Below, piece after piece: positions 7,684 to 15,781 of a DNA stretch of 16,171 nucleotides. The stretch spans positions 1 to 16,171 of the forward strand of contig CALKYG010000366.1 in NCBI GenBank assembly GCA_938003575.1. The letters run 5' to 3'. Position 1 is the stretch's first letter. The number at the start of each line of letters is the position of its first letter. The notes under the pieces are model-generated. The model was not told the DNA's origin, ran no database searches, and saw only the letters and a program-made list of their open reading frames with translations. The position numbers and the translations under genes were made by a program. The DNA comes from an uncultured Alphaproteobacteria bacterium. Lineage in GTDB: Bacteria; Pseudomonadota; Alphaproteobacteria; Caulobacterales; Parvularculaceae.

Positions 7684-7759
7684 GGGCCTGTAGCTCAATG
7701 GTCAGAGCTGGCGGCTCATAACCGCTAGGTTGGGGGTTCGAGTCCCTCCGGGCCCACCA
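7684..7759 (+). tRNA. tRNA with CAU anticodon, probably tRNA-Ile2 (lysidine type), possibly elongator tRNA-Met
   Basis: A 76-nt cloverleaf including an encoded CCA end can be folded by eye. The acceptor stem is GGGCCTG / CGGGCCC (one T-G wobble). The D arm is GCTC/GAGC. The anticodon stem is GGCGG/CCGCT, with loop CTCATAA and anticodon CAT. The T arm is GGGGG-TTCGAGT-CCCTC. The discriminator base is A73. It is not an initiator tRNA, since the 1-72 pair is a normal G-C. Acceptor pairs C4-G69 and C5-G68 match known determinants for TilS, the enzyme that converts CAU to the lysidine anticodon reading AUA, so I favour Ile2. Elongator Met remains possible, and many pipelines label such genes simply as Met. 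Confidence 0.93.
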
Positions 7760-7765
7760 TCCTTT

Positions 7766-7793
7766 GAGCGATCATTTTTCAATTCAATCGCTT
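7766..7793 (+). terminator. Weak stem-loop downstream of the tRNA
   Basis: GAGCGAT (7766-7772) can pair with ATCGCTT (7787-7793) around a 14-nt loop, starting 7 nt after the tRNA CCA. The loop is long and no T-run follows the stem, so this is only a candidate end for the tRNA transcript. Confidence 0.25.
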
Positions 7794-7804
7794 GGCCCCC
7801 TTGC

Positions 7805-7818
7805 TGGACACATGTCCA
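7805..7818. promoter_or_regulatory. Inverted repeat TGGACA-CA-TGTCCA, possible operator
   Basis: Two perfect 6-bp half-sites separated by 2 bp lie 7 bp upstream of a TTGACG hexamer, the best -35-like sequence before zwf. The size and position fit a dimeric repressor or activator site. It does not match the HexR consensus known from gammaproteobacteria, so I name no regulator. Confidence 0.35.
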
Positions 7819-7885
7819 ACCACGCTTGACGCCGTGCGTTCTTTTACCGTCCTGATCCGGCTGATCGGCGTCTGCGCGGACCTGA

Positions 7886-7913
7886 CGGACCGAAGTCCGA
7901 CGGCCGGATTCGG
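7886..7913 (+). promoter_or_regulatory. Mutually exclusive hairpins upstream of zwf
   Basis: CGGAC (7886-7890) pairs with GTCCG (7895-7899) around a CGAA tetraloop. Alternatively, CCGAAGTCCG (7890-7899) pairs with CCGGATTCGG (7904-7913, one bulged G) around a 5-nt loop. Both use 7895-7899, so they cannot form together. This resembles alternative leader pairings but could be chance in GC-rich DNA. Confidence 0.3.
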
Positions 7914-8077
7914 CTCGATCCCATCCATGTGATACGCAGGGTCCAAAATCCGGCGCCTGCGTCTCGTGACCTTGTTCGCCTCCGCCGGCGTCTCCGTCGT
8001 TGCGGCGGCGCCCGTTTTTCTCTACGCGCTTTGTTGGAGACCGCTGCGCCGCCGCCAGCGAAACGTAAGAGAGGCCA

Positions 8078-9568
8078 ATGAACGGAAAGACAGCCTCGCC
8101 GCAACTCTTGCCGGTGCCGCCGTTTGATCTCATTGTGTTCGGCGCCGCCGGGGATTTGTCGCTTCGCAAACTCATTCCGTCGTTGTTTCATCGTTGGCGG
8201 GACGGGCAAATTCCGGCGGAATCGAAGATCATCGGCGTTTCGCGATCCGACATCTCGGAAGTCGCTTTCAGGCAGATGGCGCTCGACGGTTTTCGCCGAT
8301 TTCACCCCGGCGACAAATTGGCGGAAATGGAGTGGCCCCGGTTCTCCCGCCTCCTTCATTACGTGGAGCTTGACGGGGTGAGCGCGCAATCGAACTGGGC
8401 GGCGCTTGCTGAAAAACTGGCGAACGGCGAAGGCAAGCAGAGGGTCTTCTACCTCGCGCTGCCGCCTGGGATCTACGGCGAGGTGTCGCGCAATATTGAA
8501 GCGGCGGGATTGAAAACGCCGGGTGCGCGGATCGTGCTTGAAAAGCCGATCGGCAACGATCTCGAGAGCGCAAGAGCGGTCAACGACGCAGTGGGCGCGG
8601 TGTTCGACGAAGGCTCCATTTTTCGAATCGACCACTATCTCGGCAAGGAGACGGTGCAAAACCTTATCGTTCTGAGGTTCATGAATTCGCTGTTCGAGCC
8701 GGTCTGGAACGCCAATGTCATCGATCACGTCGAAATTTCGGTTTCTGAGGCGATCGGCGCCGGAGGACGCGCCGGTTATTACGACAAAGCGGGCGCTTTG
8801 CGAGACATGGTGCAGAACCACCTGCTTCAGCTTCTTTGCCTCGTCGCAATGGAGCCGCCGCTCGACCTCGAGCCGGATACGGTCCGCGACGAAAAGATCA
8901 AGGTGCTTCGCGCGCTGCGTCCGATAACCGCCGAAACGGTGAGGCAAATGACGGTCCGCGGCCAATACGGCGCCGGGGCCAGCGAGGGCGTGGCGGTTCC
9001 TTCCTATGCGGAAGAGCTCGGCGCGCCGTCAAATACGGAAACATTCGTCGCAATCAAGGCGAATATCGACAATTGGCGCTGGCGCGGCGCGCCATTCTAC
9101 CTGCGCACGGGCAAGCGCATGGCTGAACGCCGGTCGGAAATCATAATTCGCTTCAAGGATGTTGCGCATCCGCTGATGAGAACCGGGCGTGACGAGCTTC
9201 AGCCTGCGCGGCTCGTCATTCGTTTGCAGCCTGATGAGGGAATGCGGCTCATGCTGATGACAAAGGAGCCGGGTCCAGGCGGCATGCGCCTTCGCTATAT
9301 GCCGCTCAATCTTTCCTATGCGGACGCCTTCTCCGCGCGTTACCCTGACGCTTACGAGCGGCTCCTGATGGCGGTCGTGCGCGGCGACCTCGCGCTGTTC
9401 ATGCGCCGTGACGAAGTCGAAGCCGCCTGGCGCTGGGTCGACGGCATTCTCGACGCATGGGCGGCGGACCGCACGCCGGTTTATCCATATCCGGCCGGCG
9501 CGGACGGTCCGGCGCAGTCCGCAATGATGCTTGATCGCGACGGGCGGGAGTGGTCGGATGGGGTTTGA
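8078..9568 (+). CDS. zwf: Glucose-6-phosphate 1-dehydrogenase
   Basis: The 496-residue enzyme oxidises glucose-6-phosphate to 6-phosphogluconolactone with NADP+ (or NAD+), the entry to the Entner-Doudoroff and oxidative pentose phosphate routes. The Rossmann nucleotide-binding motif is FGAAGDLSLRKL (21-32). EKPIGND (155-161) is a substrate-side loop, and the family signature with catalytic histidine is RIDHYLGKE (183-191). VQNLIVLRFMNSLFEPVWN (193-211) and GRAGYYDKAGALRDMVQNH (230-248) are also characteristic. Length is normal. It is the first gene of the operon; the next gene, pgl, starts inside its last codons. The ATG has AAGAGAGG just upstream. Confidence 0.97.
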   Translation: MNGKTASPQLLPVPPFDLIVFGAAGDLSLRKLIPSLFHRWRDGQIPAESKIIGVSRSDISEVAFRQMALDGFRRFHPGDKLAEMEWPRFSRLLHYVELDGVSAQSNWAALAEKLANGEGKQRVFYLALPPGIYGEVSRNIEAAGLKTPGARIVLEKPIGNDLESARAVNDAVGAVFDEGSIFRIDHYLGKETVQNLIVLRFMNSLFEPVWNANVIDHVEISVSEAIGAGGRAGYYDKAGALRDMVQNHLLQLLCLVAMEPPLDLEPDTVRDEKIKVLRALRPITAETVRQMTVRGQYGAGASEGVAVPSYAEELGAPSNTETFVAIKANIDNWRWRGAPFYLRTGKRMAERRSEIIIRFKDVAHPLMRTGRDELQPARLVIRLQPDEGMRLMLMTKEPGPGGMRLRYMPLNLSYADAFSARYPDAYERLLMAVVRGDLALFMRRDEVEAAWRWVDGILDAWAADRTPVYPYPAGADGPAQSAMMLDRDGREWSDGV

Positions 9569-10268
9569 CCCCGCTTTGATAGTGTTTCCATCCCGTGAGG
9601 CCGCCGCCGCGCGGCTTGCGGATCACCTCGAAGCGGTAATCGCGCGCGCGATTGCGGAGCGTGGTCGCGCCTCGGTCGCGGTTTCCGGTGGATCGACGCC
9701 TGAACTGCTTTACGCCGAACTGTCGCAACGGCTTCTTGACTGGTCGAAGGTCGCGGTCACGCTTGTCGACGAGCGATGGACGCCCCCGGGAACGGCGGGA
9801 TCGAATGAGACTTTCGTTCGCCGATCGCTCCTTGAAAATCGTGCAGCCTCTGCGATGCTGATCGGATTGTGGTCAGATGCGCCGTCGCCGAACGCCGGTC
9901 TGTCGACCGCGGAAAGCAGGATCGAACCGATCGCACCGTTCGACGCCGTCGTGCTTGGAATGGGCGCTGACGGACATACCGCGTCTTGGTTTCCGGAATG
10001 CGCCGGCCTTGACCGCGCGCTTCGGCCGGACGGACCGCTCCTTGCAGCCGTTCGCGCGAGACGCAGCGTTGTCACGGGCGATCTCCTGGACCGGATGACG
10101 CTGACGCTCGGCGCAGTCGCCAGGGCTCATGCGATCGTTCTCCTCATCGCGGGCGCTGAGAAGCGCGACGCCTTTGAGCGATCCGTGTCGCCCGGACGAA
10201 TAGAGGAGATGCCGGTAAGGGGAATCCTGCGCGCGCGGCCCGATTTGTGGGCCTGTTGGGCGCCATAG
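9558..10268 (+). CDS. pgl: 6-phosphogluconolactonase
   Basis: The enzyme hydrolyses 6-phosphogluconolactone to 6-phosphogluconate in the cytoplasm. I choose ATG 9558 (236 residues), because GGGAG lies 7 nt upstream and the protein then begins directly at MGFDPALIVFPS. An in-frame ATG at 9531 has no ribosome site. Family motifs are VSGGSTPELLYAEL (42-55), VTLVDERW (67-74), SNETFVRRSLL (82-92) and the active-site block FDAVVLGMGADGHTASWFPE (128-147). It belongs to the DevB/SOL family related to glucosamine-6-phosphate isomerase. It overlaps the end of zwf by 11 nt and is followed 10 nt later by edd. Confidence 0.95.
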   Translation: MGFDPALIVFPSREAAAARLADHLEAVIARAIAERGRASVAVSGGSTPELLYAELSQRLLDWSKVAVTLVDERWTPPGTAGSNETFVRRSLLENRAASAMLIGLWSDAPSPNAGLSTAESRIEPIAPFDAVVLGMGADGHTASWFPECAGLDRALRPDGPLLAAVRARRSVVTGDLLDRMTLTLGAVARAHAIVLLIAGAEKRDAFERSVSPGRIEEMPVRGILRARPDLWACWAP

Positions 10269-10278
10269 GGAGTGAACA

Positions 10279-12114
10279 GTGGCGAAGATTCATGATGCTC
10301 TGGCGCGTGTGACGGATCGCGTTCGCGAAAGAAGCCGCAAGACGCGGGAGGCCTATCTCCGCCAAATGCGCGCAGCGGCGTCCAGCGGCCCTTATCGCGC
10401 ACACGTCTCCTGCGGAAACCTTGCGCACGCCGCCGCCGCCTGTTCGATCGAGGACAAGAGACGAATTGCAAAAGGGCAAGGGCCGAACATCGCAATCGTC
10501 ACGGCTTACAATGACATGCTCTCGGCGCATCAGCCCTTGGGCGGCTATCCGGACATCATCAAGGAGACGCTCGCAAAAATCGATGCGACCGCGCAAGTCG
10601 CCGGCGGCGTTCCCGCCATGTGCGACGGCGTCACCCAGGGCCGGCGCGGCATGGACCTGTCGCTGTTTTCTCGCGACGTCATCGCGCTCGCGACCGCGGT
10701 CTCGCTTTCGCACGACGTCTTCGACGGCGCAATCATGCTCGGCGTGTGCGACAAGATCGTGCCCGGGCTCTTTATCGGCGCCGCGCGATTCGGTCATTTG
10801 CCGGTGATCTTTCTCCCCGCCGGGCCGATGAAAACCGGAATAGCCAATGAAGAGAAGGCGCGCGTGCGCCAGCTTTACGCCGAGGGGAAGGCGAGCCGCG
10901 AAGAACTGCTCGCCGCAGAAAGCGCCTCCTATCATTCTCCCGGCACATGTACGTTTTACGGCACTGCGAATTCTAACCAGATGATGATGGAGGTTATGGG
11001 CTTGCACGTCCCGGGCTCCGCCTTCGTCAATCCTGGCACGCCGCTTCGTCATGCGCTGGTTCAGGAAAGCGCGCATTGCGTCGCCGCAATCACGGCGCTT
11101 GGGTCCGACTACACGCCGTTCTGCGACATTGTTGATGAGCGTGCGATCATCAACGCTATTGTCGGACTTAACGCCACCGGCGGCTCCACCAATCACACTA
11201 TCCATCTTGTTGCGATGGCCCGCGCTGTCGGAGTCGTTATCGACTGGACTGACTTCTCCGACCTGTCTGCGGCGACGCCGCTGCTCGCGCGGATATATCC
11301 AAACGGCGCAGCCGACGTCAATCAGTTCCATGCCGCCGGCGGTCTCGCCTTCATCATCCGTGAGCTGATCGAAGCGGGCCTATTGCACGAGGACGTGAGG
11401 ACCGTAGCCGGCGAGGGGCTCGCCCGTTTTGCGACGTCGCCCGCGCTTGAGGGTGAAAGACTTGTCTGGAGGCCCGCGAGAAGGACGTCCGGCGACGAAA
11501 AAATCCTGACGCCGTTCGAAAGGCCCGCGCAGCCGACCGGCGGCCTCGTCGTTCTTGACGGCAATATCGGCCGCGCCGTCATCAAGGTGTCTGCGGTCAA
11601 GCCCGAGCGCCGCACCGTGGAAGCGCCGGCGATCGTGTTCAGGTCTCAGCAGGAGCTGGCGGACCGCTTCAAGGCGGGCGGCCTCAATCGCGATTTTGTC
11701 GCGGTTGTTCCGTTCCAGGGGCCGAAGGCGACAGGAATGCCGGAGCTGCACCGTCTGACGCCGCCTCTGGGCGTCCTGCAGGACAAGGGCTTCAGAGTGG
11801 CGCTTGTCACCGATGGAAGAATGTCCGGCGCATCCGGCAAGGTTCCCGCTGCGATTCACCTGACGCCCGAAGCGATCGAAGGGGGCGTCATTGCAAAGAT
11901 CCGTGACGGCGACGTCATTCGCCTTGATGCGGAAACCGGCGTGCTGGAACTGAAAGTGGATCCGGCCGAAATCGCAGGGCGCGCGCCGATGACCGCTGAT
12001 CTTGCGCCTGAACGCTGGGGCGCGGGCCGCGAACTTTTCGCCGCCATGCGGGGCAATGTGGGGAGCGCTGAAAGCGGTGCGATGACATTCGCACTGGAGG
12101 AGATGCATGGCTGA
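10279..12114 (+). CDS. edd: Phosphogluconate dehydratase
   Basis: The 611-residue enzyme dehydrates 6-phosphogluconate to 2-keto-3-deoxy-6-phosphogluconate, the committed Entner-Doudoroff step. It belongs to the IlvD/Edd Fe-S dehydratase family. Conserved cysteine-bearing blocks that can hold the cluster are visible at [20 protein letters not shown] (113-132), [10 protein letters not shown] (154-163) and [20 protein letters not shown] (221-240). NATGGSTNH, and [17 protein letters not shown] near the C-terminus, are further signatures. Edd is distinguished from IlvD by its length (close to 605) and by the operon. The start is GTG 10279 with GGGAG 6 nt upstream; the N-terminus then has the usual lead-in to [14 protein letters not shown]. 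The enzyme is probably oxygen-sensitive, as is known for the family. Confidence 0.97.
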   Translation: MAKIHDALARVTDRVRERSRKTREAYLRQMRAAASSGPYRAHVSCGNLAHAAAACSIEDKRRIAKGQGPNIAIVTAYNDMLSAHQPLGGYPDIIKETLAKIDATAQVAGGVPAMCDGVTQGRRGMDLSLFSRDVIALATAVSLSHDVFDGAIMLGVCDKIVPGLFIGAARFGHLPVIFLPAGPMKTGIANEEKARVRQLYAEGKASREELLAAESASYHSPGTCTFYGTANSNQMMMEVMGLHVPGSAFVNPGTPLRHALVQESAHCVAAITALGSDYTPFCDIVDERAIINAIVGLNATGGSTNHTIHLVAMARAVGVVIDWTDFSDLSAATPLLARIYPNGAADVNQFHAAGGLAFIIRELIEAGLLHEDVRTVAGEGLARFATSPALEGERLVWRPARRTSGDEKILTPFERPAQPTGGLVVLDGNIGRAVIKVSAVKPERRTVEAPAIVFRSQQELADRFKAGGLNRDFVAVVPFQGPKATGMPELHRLTPPLGVLQDKGFRVALVTDGRMSGASGKVPAAIHLTPEAIEGGVIAKIRDGDVIRLDAETGVLELKVDPAEIAGRAPMTADLAPERWGAGRELFAAMRGNVGSAESGAMTFALEEMHG

Positions 12115-13060
12115 AACCGCTCTCGTTGCGGACATTGGCGGCACCAACGCGCGTTTCGCGCTCGCCGACCTTGCAACGCGCGCGCTCCGGAAGCCGGAGA
12201 ATTTTCGCGCCGAGGATTTCGAAACGATCGCCGACGCTGCGCACGCCTATCTCGAGGCGAGCGGCGAAAAGCCGACGAGCGGATGCTTCGCGGTTGCGGG
12301 CCCGATCGGCGGCGAAGAAATCACGTTCACCAATTCGCACTGGCGGTTCCGCCCCGATGAGATCAAGAAGACGCTGCGCCTGAAGCGTTTCCTGCCGATC
12401 AATGATTTTTACGCGTTGGCGTCGGCCGTTGATTTTCTGCCGGACGACTATTTTCTTCCGGTGAAGGACGGCGCCGGCGATCCGGGGGCGCCGACGCTTG
12501 TAATCGGCCCCGGCACGGGACTTGGACAGGCGCTCATCGTGCCCTTCGGCAAGAGGCGTCGCGTCGTGTCGACGGAGGGCGGACATGTCTCCTTCGCGCC
12601 GCGCACCGAGGAGGAAATCGCGTTGCTGCGGTTCATTGCGCGCGAGCACCCGCGCGTGTCGGTCGAACGGCTGCTGTCAGGGCGCGGACTGGTCAACATT
12701 CATCGTGCGCTCTGCGTGCTGGAAGATACGCCCCGCGTATCGCTCCGCGCCGATGAGATCACCGCAGCGGCGCTGTCGGGGACGCATCCGATCGCGGTCA
12801 AGGCGGTGGACATGTTCTGCGCCGTGCTTGGCCGCGTCGCCGGCGACGCCGTGCTGGCGACCGGCGCGCGCGGCGGCGTCGTGCTTGGCGGCGGCATTCT
12901 GCCGAAAATTCGGAATCTCTTTCTGAAAAGCGCATTTGTTGAACGCTTTCTCGATAAAGGGCGCATGCGCGATTATGTCGACGCCGCGCCGGTGAAGATG
13001 ATTGTCAAAGAAGGAGCGGCGCTGATCGGCGCGGCGGCGGCTCTTGGGGAAAGACAATGA
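12107..13060 (+). CDS. glk: Glucokinase
   Basis: The 317-residue enzyme phosphorylates glucose to glucose-6-phosphate with ATP and belongs to the bacterial Glk (ROK-unrelated, E. coli-type) family. The phosphate-binding motif is [12 protein letters not shown] (8-19). The sugar-binding and catalytic region is [10 protein letters not shown] (96-105), with catalytic aspartate D100. The second phosphate loop is [10 protein letters not shown] (133-142). [11 protein letters not shown] (155-165) carries E157 and H160, and [11 protein letters not shown] (190-200) follows. GGAGGAG (12096-12102) precedes the ATG by 4 nt. The gene overlaps edd by 8 nt and eda by 4 nt. Its presence inside the operon implies use of free glucose taken up without a PTS. 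Confidence 0.96.
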   Translation: MAETALVADIGGTNARFALADLATRALRKPENFRAEDFETIADAAHAYLEASGEKPTSGCFAVAGPIGGEEITFTNSHWRFRPDEIKKTLRLKRFLPINDFYALASAVDFLPDDYFLPVKDGAGDPGAPTLVIGPGTGLGQALIVPFGKRRRVVSTEGGHVSFAPRTEEEIALLRFIAREHPRVSVERLLSGRGLVNIHRALCVLEDTPRVSLRADEITAAALSGTHPIAVKAVDMFCAVLGRVAGDAVLATGARGGVVLGGGILPKIRNLFLKSAFVERFLDKGRMRDYVDAAPVKMIVKEGAALIGAAAALGERQ

Positions 13061-13683
13061 GAATTCGCGAGATCCTGAAGAAGGCAGGCGTCGTGCCGGT
13101 ACTCGAACTCGAACGCGCGGAAGACGCTGCGCCGTTGGCGCGGGCGCTTGCCGAAGGCGGTCTTGAGGTTATCGAACTGACGCTTCGAACTGCAGCTGCG
13201 CTCGACGGCGTTGCGGCGATGAGAAAGGCGGCGCCCGGCCTCGTTATCGGCATGGGTTCGATCCGGTCGGCGGATGATGTCGCGCGTTCGCTGGCGGCGG
13301 GGGCTGAATTTTTGGTGAGCCCCGGAGCGAGCGCCGCGCTCCTGTCGGCGATGGCGTTGTCGGGCGCGCCGGCCCTTCCCGGCGTTGCGACGGTGAGTGA
13401 GGCGATGACGGCGGCTGAAGCCGGTTTTGAAACGATGAAATTCTTTCCCGCCGAACCCGCGGGCGGCGTTCCGTTTCTAAAGGCGATCGCAGGTCCGCTT
13501 CCTTCGATCATGTTCTGTCCGACCGGCGGCATAAGCGCGGAGCGCGCGCCCGATTATCTCGCGCTTGCAAACGTCGCCTGCGTCGGCGGTTCCTGGATCG
13601 CAACGCGGGCCGCGATCCGGGAGCGGGACTGGGCTGCGATCAAAGCAAACGCGCGCCGTGCGGCGCTGATGAGCAGATCCTGA
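13057..13683 (+). CDS. eda: KDPG aldolase (2-dehydro-3-deoxyphosphogluconate aldolase)
   Basis: The 208-residue class I aldolase splits KDPG into pyruvate and glyceraldehyde-3-phosphate, and in relatives also acts on 4-hydroxy-2-oxoglutarate. The catalytic residues are present: E40 and R44 in EVIELTLRT (37-45), the Schiff-base lysine K128 in TMKFFPAE (126-133), and the phosphate-binding FCPTGGIS (153-160). The strand that usually reads GAGT has GMGS (65-68), a conservative change at the active-site threonine position. The ATG overlaps the glk stop as ATGA. It is the last clear gene of the operon, and 79 bp separate it from the next gene. Confidence 0.95.
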   Translation: MRIREILKKAGVVPVLELERAEDAAPLARALAEGGLEVIELTLRTAAALDGVAAMRKAAPGLVIGMGSIRSADDVARSLAAGAEFLVSPGASAALLSAMALSGAPALPGVATVSEAMTAAEAGFETMKFFPAEPAGGVPFLKAIAGPLPSIMFCPTGGISAERAPDYLALANVACVGGSWIATRAAIRERDWAAIKANARRAALMSRS

Positions 13684-13762
13684 ACACGCCGCTTGCCATC
13701 GGCGCCGTTTCCGCATCATCCTTGAAATTGGGAGGACCGGCTGAGGACGGTCGCGACGAACC

Positions 13763-14878
13763 ATGTGCGATACTTTGGCTGTGAAGCGCCGCGGCGCGGT
13801 CTGGTTTGCGAAAAATTCCGATCGGGAACCCGAAGAGCCGCAATTAGTCGAATATCACCCCCCGGCAGCGAACGACGCCGCGCCGACGGTCAGATGCACC
13901 TATATCGAAGTTGATCAGGCGCCCGACCGTCACGGCGTCATGATCTCGCGGCCATCGTGGATGTGGGGCGCTGAAATGGGCGTCAACGACGCCGGCGTCG
14001 CGGTCGGCAATGAAGCGGTGTTCTCACGAAGCGTTCTCAGGAATGGGCAGGCGCTTCTCGGCATGGATCTTGTCCGCCTCGCGCTCGAACGCGCAGACAG
14101 CGCCGAAGCGGCGGCCGACATCATCGTTTCGCTGCTTGAGCGATACGGACAAGGCGGACCCGCAGGTTACAGGGACAAGAGATTTCGTTACGACAACTCC
14201 TTTCTCATCGCCGATGCGCGGACTATTTTGGTGCTGGAAACCGCCGGCCGCAAATGGGCGGTGAAGAATGCGGGCGACGCCTGGTCGTTGTCGAACGCTT
14301 ATACGCTCGGGACAGACTATGACCGAAGCTGTGAAGAGGCCGGGACCGATTTCAGAATCAGAAATGAGGCGTTCGCGATGCCGCGTCTCGCCCGTGCGGC
14401 GGAACGGCGCCGGACGACGCTGAACTGCGTGAGCAACGCCCCCGAAGATATGTCATTGTCCTTTCTCGCTTCCGTCCTGCGGACTCATGCGAAAGGCGAC
14501 GGATTTGACGGCGGCTCCAATCGCGACCTCTGCATGCATGCGCGCGGCGCCCTGAGGCCGCATGCCGCGACGGCGTCGATGGCGGTGCGTCTCGCCCCGG
14601 GGGCGGCGCCCGCGGCTGCGTTCACCGGAACGATTCATCCATGCATTTCGTTATTCAAGCCGATGGGCTTTCGAGGTGATTTCGCGGCGGCCGATCCCGG
14701 GCTTTCCGAGAAGGGCCGCCGGGCTGCAATACGCGCTTCCGGCGACTCCGAATGGCGCCGGGGCTTGCGCGAGTCGATTGCGGAGACGGAGAAGGAAATT
14801 CTCCCGGCGATCGAGGCCGGCGAGGCTGAATGGGCCGATCGCCTCGCTTGCGAGTGGATCAGGCGCTGGCTCCATTAG
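13763..14878 (+). CDS. Secernin-like peptidase family C69 protein (N-terminal nucleophile hydrolase)
   Basis: The 371-residue protein opens MCDTLAV, and Cys2 would be the N-terminal nucleophile after removal of Met; this requirement fixes the start at 13763. Family C69 includes bacterial dipeptidases and eukaryotic secernins. The secernin-type features are AKNSDREPEEPQ (16-27), SRPSWMWGAEMGVNDAGVAVGNEAVF (62-87, quoted by ends SRPSW and NEAVF), GMDLVRLALERA (100-111) and NSFLIADA (145-152). There is no signal peptide, so it is probably cytoplasmic. The substrate is unknown; dipeptide or amide hydrolysis is the family expectation. It follows eda by 79 bp with only a weak ribosome site (GAGGAC about 14 nt upstream), so it may or may not be part of the operon. 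Its last 20 bp overlap the end of the opposing kinase gene. Confidence 0.85.
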   Translation: MCDTLAVKRRGAVWFAKNSDREPEEPQLVEYHPPAANDAAPTVRCTYIEVDQAPDRHGVMISRPSWMWGAEMGVNDAGVAVGNEAVFSRSVLRNGQALLGMDLVRLALERADSAEAAADIIVSLLERYGQGGPAGYRDKRFRYDNSFLIADARTILVLETAGRKWAVKNAGDAWSLSNAYTLGTDYDRSCEEAGTDFRIRNEAFAMPRLARAAERRRTTLNCVSNAPEDMSLSFLASVLRTHAKGDGFDGGSNRDLCMHARGALRPHAATASMAVRLAPGAAPAAAFTGTIHPCISLFKPMGFRGDFAAADPGLSEKGRRAAIRASGDSEWRRGLRESIAETEKEILPAIEAGEAEWADRLACEWIRRWLH

Positions 14879-15707
14879 GACGGCGAGGCGCTTCGCCCAC
14901 AAGACTGCGATCGTCGCCGAGTTGCAGCGTCATGTCCGCCCGGCCCGGCATGTCCGCCATCATTCGCCGAGTGATGCGTTCATAATGCTGAACGAAGAAA
15001 GCAATCTCGTCTTCGCGCATCAGGCGATGACGGGCTTCGGCGCCGAGAGCGGTTCCGAGCGAACGCTCCTGTTCGGCGCGCCATCTTGCGACCACGCCGA
15101 AATCAGGCGCGCGCAAGAAAATCAGCGCATCCAGCTTTTCAAAAAGCTGCCGATAGGCGCCGGCGAGCGCTTCATTGACCGCGCGACGCCATCGGCCGTC
15201 CGCGTCGAAGACGCGCTCGAGCATGTTGATCGGCGGCGCAAGCGTCGCCTCGTCCTCCGCGCGCGCGCCCAGGCACCAGCCTTCGAATATCAGGATGTCG
15301 AGCGGCGCAGGCGTCAGATTGCGGCGCCCATCTTCCACGCGGTCGTCGAGGCTTTTGTCGAATACAGGCGCGGCGACGGCGCGACCCCCCTTGACCGAGT
15401 CGATCAGGTCGACCGCCGCAGCAACATCATGCGTGCCGGGCGGTCCTCTCGTGATGAAAAGCGGGTGCGCCTCGGCTGCAAGACGCCGCCGCGCGAGGCG
15501 CCCGAGATAGAAATCATCGAGCGATATCGCCGCCGCGCGGCCGCCGTTCGAGTTTATGCGTGCGGCAAGCGCGTTCGCGAGCGTCGACTTGCCTGAGCCC
15601 TGGGCGCCGGCGACGCCGAGAACAAGCGGAGGCGGCCGGCCGCCAAGCAGCTCGCAAAGGACTTCAAACGCCCTTTCTTCAACTGTATGACGGCCTTGCG
15701 GCGTCAC
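14859..15707 (-). CDS. P-loop kinase, plant-type D-glycerate 3-kinase family
   Basis: From GTG 15707 the protein has 282 residues. The motifs in order are Walker A GAQGSGKST (34-42), ISLDDFYL (61-68), RGPPGTHD (87-94), PVFDKSLDDR (114-123) and IFEGWCLG (140-147). This order is that of the GLYK / yeast YGR205w group, which is related to uridine kinases and phosphorylates D-glycerate. Glycerate to 3-phosphoglycerate is the likely reaction, feeding lower glycolysis; other small-molecule substrates are possible. I choose the GTG because GGAG stands 6 nt upstream and the N-terminus then matches the short lead-in seen in relatives. ATG 15815 (36 residues longer) and ATG 15893 (overlapping the divergent gene) lack ribosome sites. 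The 3' end overlaps the secernin-like gene tail-to-tail by 20 bp. Confidence 0.85.
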   Translation of the reverse strand: MTPQGRHTVEERAFEVLCELLGGRPPPLVLGVAGAQGSGKSTLANALAARINSNGGRAAAISLDDFYLGRLARRRLAAEAHPLFITRGPPGTHDVAAAVDLIDSVKGGRAVAAPVFDKSLDDRVEDGRRNLTPAPLDILIFEGWCLGARAEDEATLAPPINMLERVFDADGRWRRAVNEALAGAYRQLFEKLDALIFLRAPDFGVVARWRAEQERSLGTALGAEARHRLMREDEIAFFVQHYERITRRMMADMPGRADMTLQLGDDRSLVGEAPRRPNGASA

Positions 15708-15752
15708 GAACTTCTCCGGTGCGGCAAGGTCAATCGCCTGATTAGCCCGCTG

Positions 15753-15781
15753 TTGACATGCGCCGCCCGCCAAACTGCGTT
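15753..15781 (+). promoter_or_regulatory. Candidate promoter for the acyl-CoA dehydrogenase gene
   Basis: TTGACA at 15753-15758 is a perfect -35 hexamer in the gap between the divergent kinase and dehydrogenase genes. The hexamer at 17-nt spacing, TGCGTT, is a poor -10, which is often the case in alphaproteobacteria. Its position supports the GTG start of the kinase, because the longer frames would run through it. Confidence 0.35.

Larger units (their letters stand above)
7760..8077 (+). promoter_or_regulatory. 318-bp intergenic region upstream of the Entner-Doudoroff operon
   Basis: No gene is supported here. The stretch must hold the promoter for zwf-pgl-edd-glk-eda. A possible -35, TTGACG, lies at 7826-7831, but no good -10 follows at 16-18 nt, as is common in GC-rich alphaproteobacteria. 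An inverted repeat just upstream (7805-7818) and overlapping hairpins (7886-7913) are listed separately. A clear ribosome site, AAGAGAGG, precedes the zwf ATG by 4 nt. Confidence 0.5.

Noticed and set aside
7684..7759. The tRNA as a possible integration site for a mobile element.
   Set aside because: No integrase, no repeated tRNA 3' end and no change in gene character follow; the next genes are housekeeping metabolism.
7966..8132. A GTG-started short plus-strand frame with a hydrophobic opening (VTLFASAGVSVVAAAPVF) before zwf.
   Set aside because: It has no ribosome site, overlaps the start of zwf by more than 50 nt, and such composition is expected by chance in GC-rich DNA.
7844..8965. A long open frame on the minus strand opposite the start of zwf, with many arginines and histidines.
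   Set aside because: It is the antisense shadow of zwf: it has no family motifs or start signal, while the plus strand has the full G6PD signature.
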